From NCBI RefSeq assembly GCF_028618695.1, contig NZ_JAQIVI010000034.1, positions 26,843 through 90,842 on the forward strand: a stretch of 64,000 nt of DNA. The letters run 5' to 3'. Position numbers and translations under genes: made by a program. Shown here piece after piece: positions 62,680-64,000 of this stretch (position 1 is the first letter of the stretch; the number at the start of each line of letters is the position of its first letter). The notes beneath the pieces are model-generated. The model ran no database searches, was not told where the DNA came from, and saw only the letters and a list, made by a program, of their open reading frames with translations. The DNA is from Natrinema soli (lineage in GTDB: Archaea > Halobacteriota > Halobacteria > Halobacteriales > Natrialbaceae).

Positions 62680-63535
62680 CGCTACAGCAGAACAGACGAG
62701 CCGATTCGACGACATTTCGCTGCGTTCGCTTGGTACCCACGCGGTGCTGTACGGGGTCGCCATCCTAATGGCGATTCCGTACCTGTACACGATCTCGCGG
62801 TCGTTCCAGCCGCGGCGGTACCTGACGGACTCGCAGCCGTACTGGATCCCGCCGGAAATCACGTTCGAACACTACCAGTACCTCCTGACAGAGTCGCTGT
62901 TCGTCCAGTGGACGATCAACACGTTCGTTATCGCCGGCGGGGCGACGGTCATCATCCTCATCATCGACTCGATGATCGCGTTCTCGCTCACGCGACTCGA
63001 CTGGCCCGGCCAGTCGATCGTCATGGGTGTCATCCTCGCGAGCTTCATGGTGCCGTACTACATGAACATCGTCCCGCTGTACACGGTCGTCGCCGATCTC
63101 GGTCTGGTGAACTCCTACTGGGGAGTGATCCTGCCGGCGGTCGCGAGTCCGCTCGGCGTCTTCCTCCTGTACCAGTTCTTCCGGGACATCCCCGACGAGT
63201 ACGAGGAGGCCGCGCGCCTCGACGGGTTCTCGACGTTCCAGATCTACTACCGCATCATCCTGCCGCTGGCCAGACCCATCCTCGCCTCGCTCGCGCTGTT
63301 CATGTTCGTCTACAACTGGAACGCGTTCCTCTGGCCGCTCATCGTCCTCTCCGACGAGGCGGCGTACACACTCCCCATCGGACTAGTGAATCTCTACCAA
63401 GGGAACATCACGACGCCCGGCCTCCACATGGCCGTGACGGTGCTGGCGTCGCTTCCCCTGTTCATCGTCTACCTCTTCTTCCAGGGGGAGATCGTCCGTG
63501 CCGTCCAAATTCAGGGGACTGGCACGACCGGGTAA
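62672..63535 (+). CDS. Sugar ABC-transporter permease, MalG-like (287 aa)
   Basis: Six membrane helices are predicted, with the EAA loop EYEEAARLDGFSTFQIYY (about residues 176-193) and the following RIILPLARP. LYTISRSFQPRRYL after the first helix is characteristic of the second CUT1 permease. It pairs with the gene at 61753 to make the channel. The start is at the overlapping ATG. The operon seems to end here; a peptidase gene lies on the opposite strand downstream. Confidence 0.92.
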   Translation: MTDATAEQTSRFDDISLRSLGTHAVLYGVAILMAIPYLYTISRSFQPRRYLTDSQPYWIPPEITFEHYQYLLTESLFVQWTINTFVIAGGATVIILIIDSMIAFSLTRLDWPGQSIVMGVILASFMVPYYMNIVPLYTVVADLGLVNSYWGVILPAVASPLGVFLLYQFFRDIPDEYEEAARLDGFSTFQIYYRIILPLARPILASLALFMFVYNWNAFLWPLIVLSDEAAYTLPIGLVNLYQGNITTPGLHMAVTVLASLPLFIVYLFFQGEIVRAVQIQGTGTTG

Positions 63536-63704
63536 TTGGATCCCAGCCAGATTTCGGCCAGCTACCGTTTTCACCGGTGCCCGAACTGAACTGACGCTCC
63601 CGATCGGACCGTTACTCGACGAATTTTCCGTCCGCAAAACGTGGACTCGCAGCGTCGTTACGTGACTCCGGAACCGCTTAGAAGCGCTCTGTGAGCGCCG
63701 CGGC
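63536..63704. terminator. Convergent gap between the permease and peptidase genes
   Basis: The two genes converge here, so both transcripts should end. No long T-run or strong hairpin was seen; the assignment is by position only. Confidence 0.25.
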
Positions 63705-64000
63705 TCATCTGGAGAGCGGCGTCGGGAGCTCGAGGCGCAGATCGGCGTCGACGGCCGCGTACTCCGCGGTGGGCCACGAGCCGGTGTCGGTGACCACGTC
63801 GACGTCGGTCGGCGAGACCAGGACGGTGTCCTCGGTCTTCGTCCCCTGGACGGTCGGGTTCCAGGCGTACGGCGCGGGAATTTCGACGAGCGCGTCGTCC
63901 GACGGCGTCGCCATCCACTCCCGGCTCTCGAACCCGATGGCGCCGCCCTGGTGGTGGTGCTGCCACTCGCCCTCCCAGCCGACGGCCGCGTACGCTCGCT
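63705..64000 (-). CDS. M24-family metallopeptidase (Xaa-Pro type), partial
   Basis: The gene runs off the window end; only the last 98 codons are present. VGWEGEWQHHHQGGAIGFES and NPTVQGTKTEDTVLV are signatures of the M24 (pita-bread) peptidase or creatinase-like family, with a metal-binding His and Glu. The stop is at 63705-63707. Substrate and start are outside the window. Confidence 0.75.
   Translation of the reverse strand, partial: RAYAAVGWEGEWQHHHQGGAIGFESREWMATPSDDALVEIPAPYAWNPTVQGTKTEDTVLVSPTDVDVVTDTGSWPTAEYAAVDADLRLELPTPLSR

Overview
The window is haloarchaeal DNA, most like a megaplasmid or genomic island of a Natrialba/Haloterrigena/Natrinema-type organism. Predicted proteins are acidic and rich in Asp/Glu. 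There is an archaeal TFB, a haloarchaeal ParA, Tat/lipobox secreted proteins, TATA boxes 24-30 bases before start codons, and several insertion-sequence families. No rRNA, tRNA or CRISPR array was recognised. Much of the window is in decay: about a dozen genes carry a premature stop, a frameshift or a truncation, often next to an insertion sequence.

Layout. (1) 1-6958, 13348-15925 and 31369-33370 are accessory modules of small acidic and zinc-binding proteins, an HTH/PIN pair, a TFB and two ArdC-like metallopeptidases (one broken). Ten of these loci are preceded by the same short element: GTGGTGTT-like, then a C-run/G-run hairpin, with the start codon either about 8 or about 30-40 bases further on. 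The long-spaced copies carry a second hairpin whose pairing is kept while its sequence changes. I consider this repeated RNA leader the most interesting undescribed feature. (2) 7687-12464 is a C5/C6-carboxylate module: CitMHS transporter, broken HpcH/CitE-type lyase, class III CoA-transferase and IclR regulator. (3) 12582-17190 holds IS6 and IS630 remnants and a peptide-permease fragment. (4) 17915-23196 has a lactate permease, a truncated Fe-S oxidoreductase fused to an IS66 remnant, and an IclR regulator. (5) 23611-29596 is a proline-catabolism block: P5C dehydrogenase with a coupled micro zinc protein, Bat-type regulator, proline dehydrogenase, a 48-residue membrane protein and a PutP-like symporter. 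(6) 29835-31230 is a graveyard of enolase-superfamily and IS6 fragments.

(7) 33560-46162 holds a patatin, a PH-domain membrane protein, a ParA locus with palindromes upstream, a lipoprotein, a broken APC permease, a universal stress protein, a tyrosine recombinase, an iron-dependent alcohol dehydrogenase and an EamA exporter. (8) 46791-48890 contains two diverged copies of a sequence resembling the right end of IS200/IS605 (tnpB tail plus guide-RNA-like core), with a second IS630 copy between them. (9) 49305-63535 is an arabinan/L-arabinose utilisation region: GH51 arabinofuranosidase, IclR regulator, SMP-30 lactonase, a deleted SDR/aldehyde-dehydrogenase pair, FAH-family dehydratase, GH4 fragment, YesL-like protein, GH93-like exo-arabinanase and a complete CUT1-type sugar ABC transporter. 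The window ends inside an M24 peptidase gene.

The metabolic blocks work as import plus catabolism plus one local regulator each. The accessory modules look like plasmid or virus maintenance and defence/anti-defence genes that were once contiguous and were scattered by insertion sequences. Function calls come from recognising family motifs by eye; no database search was run.
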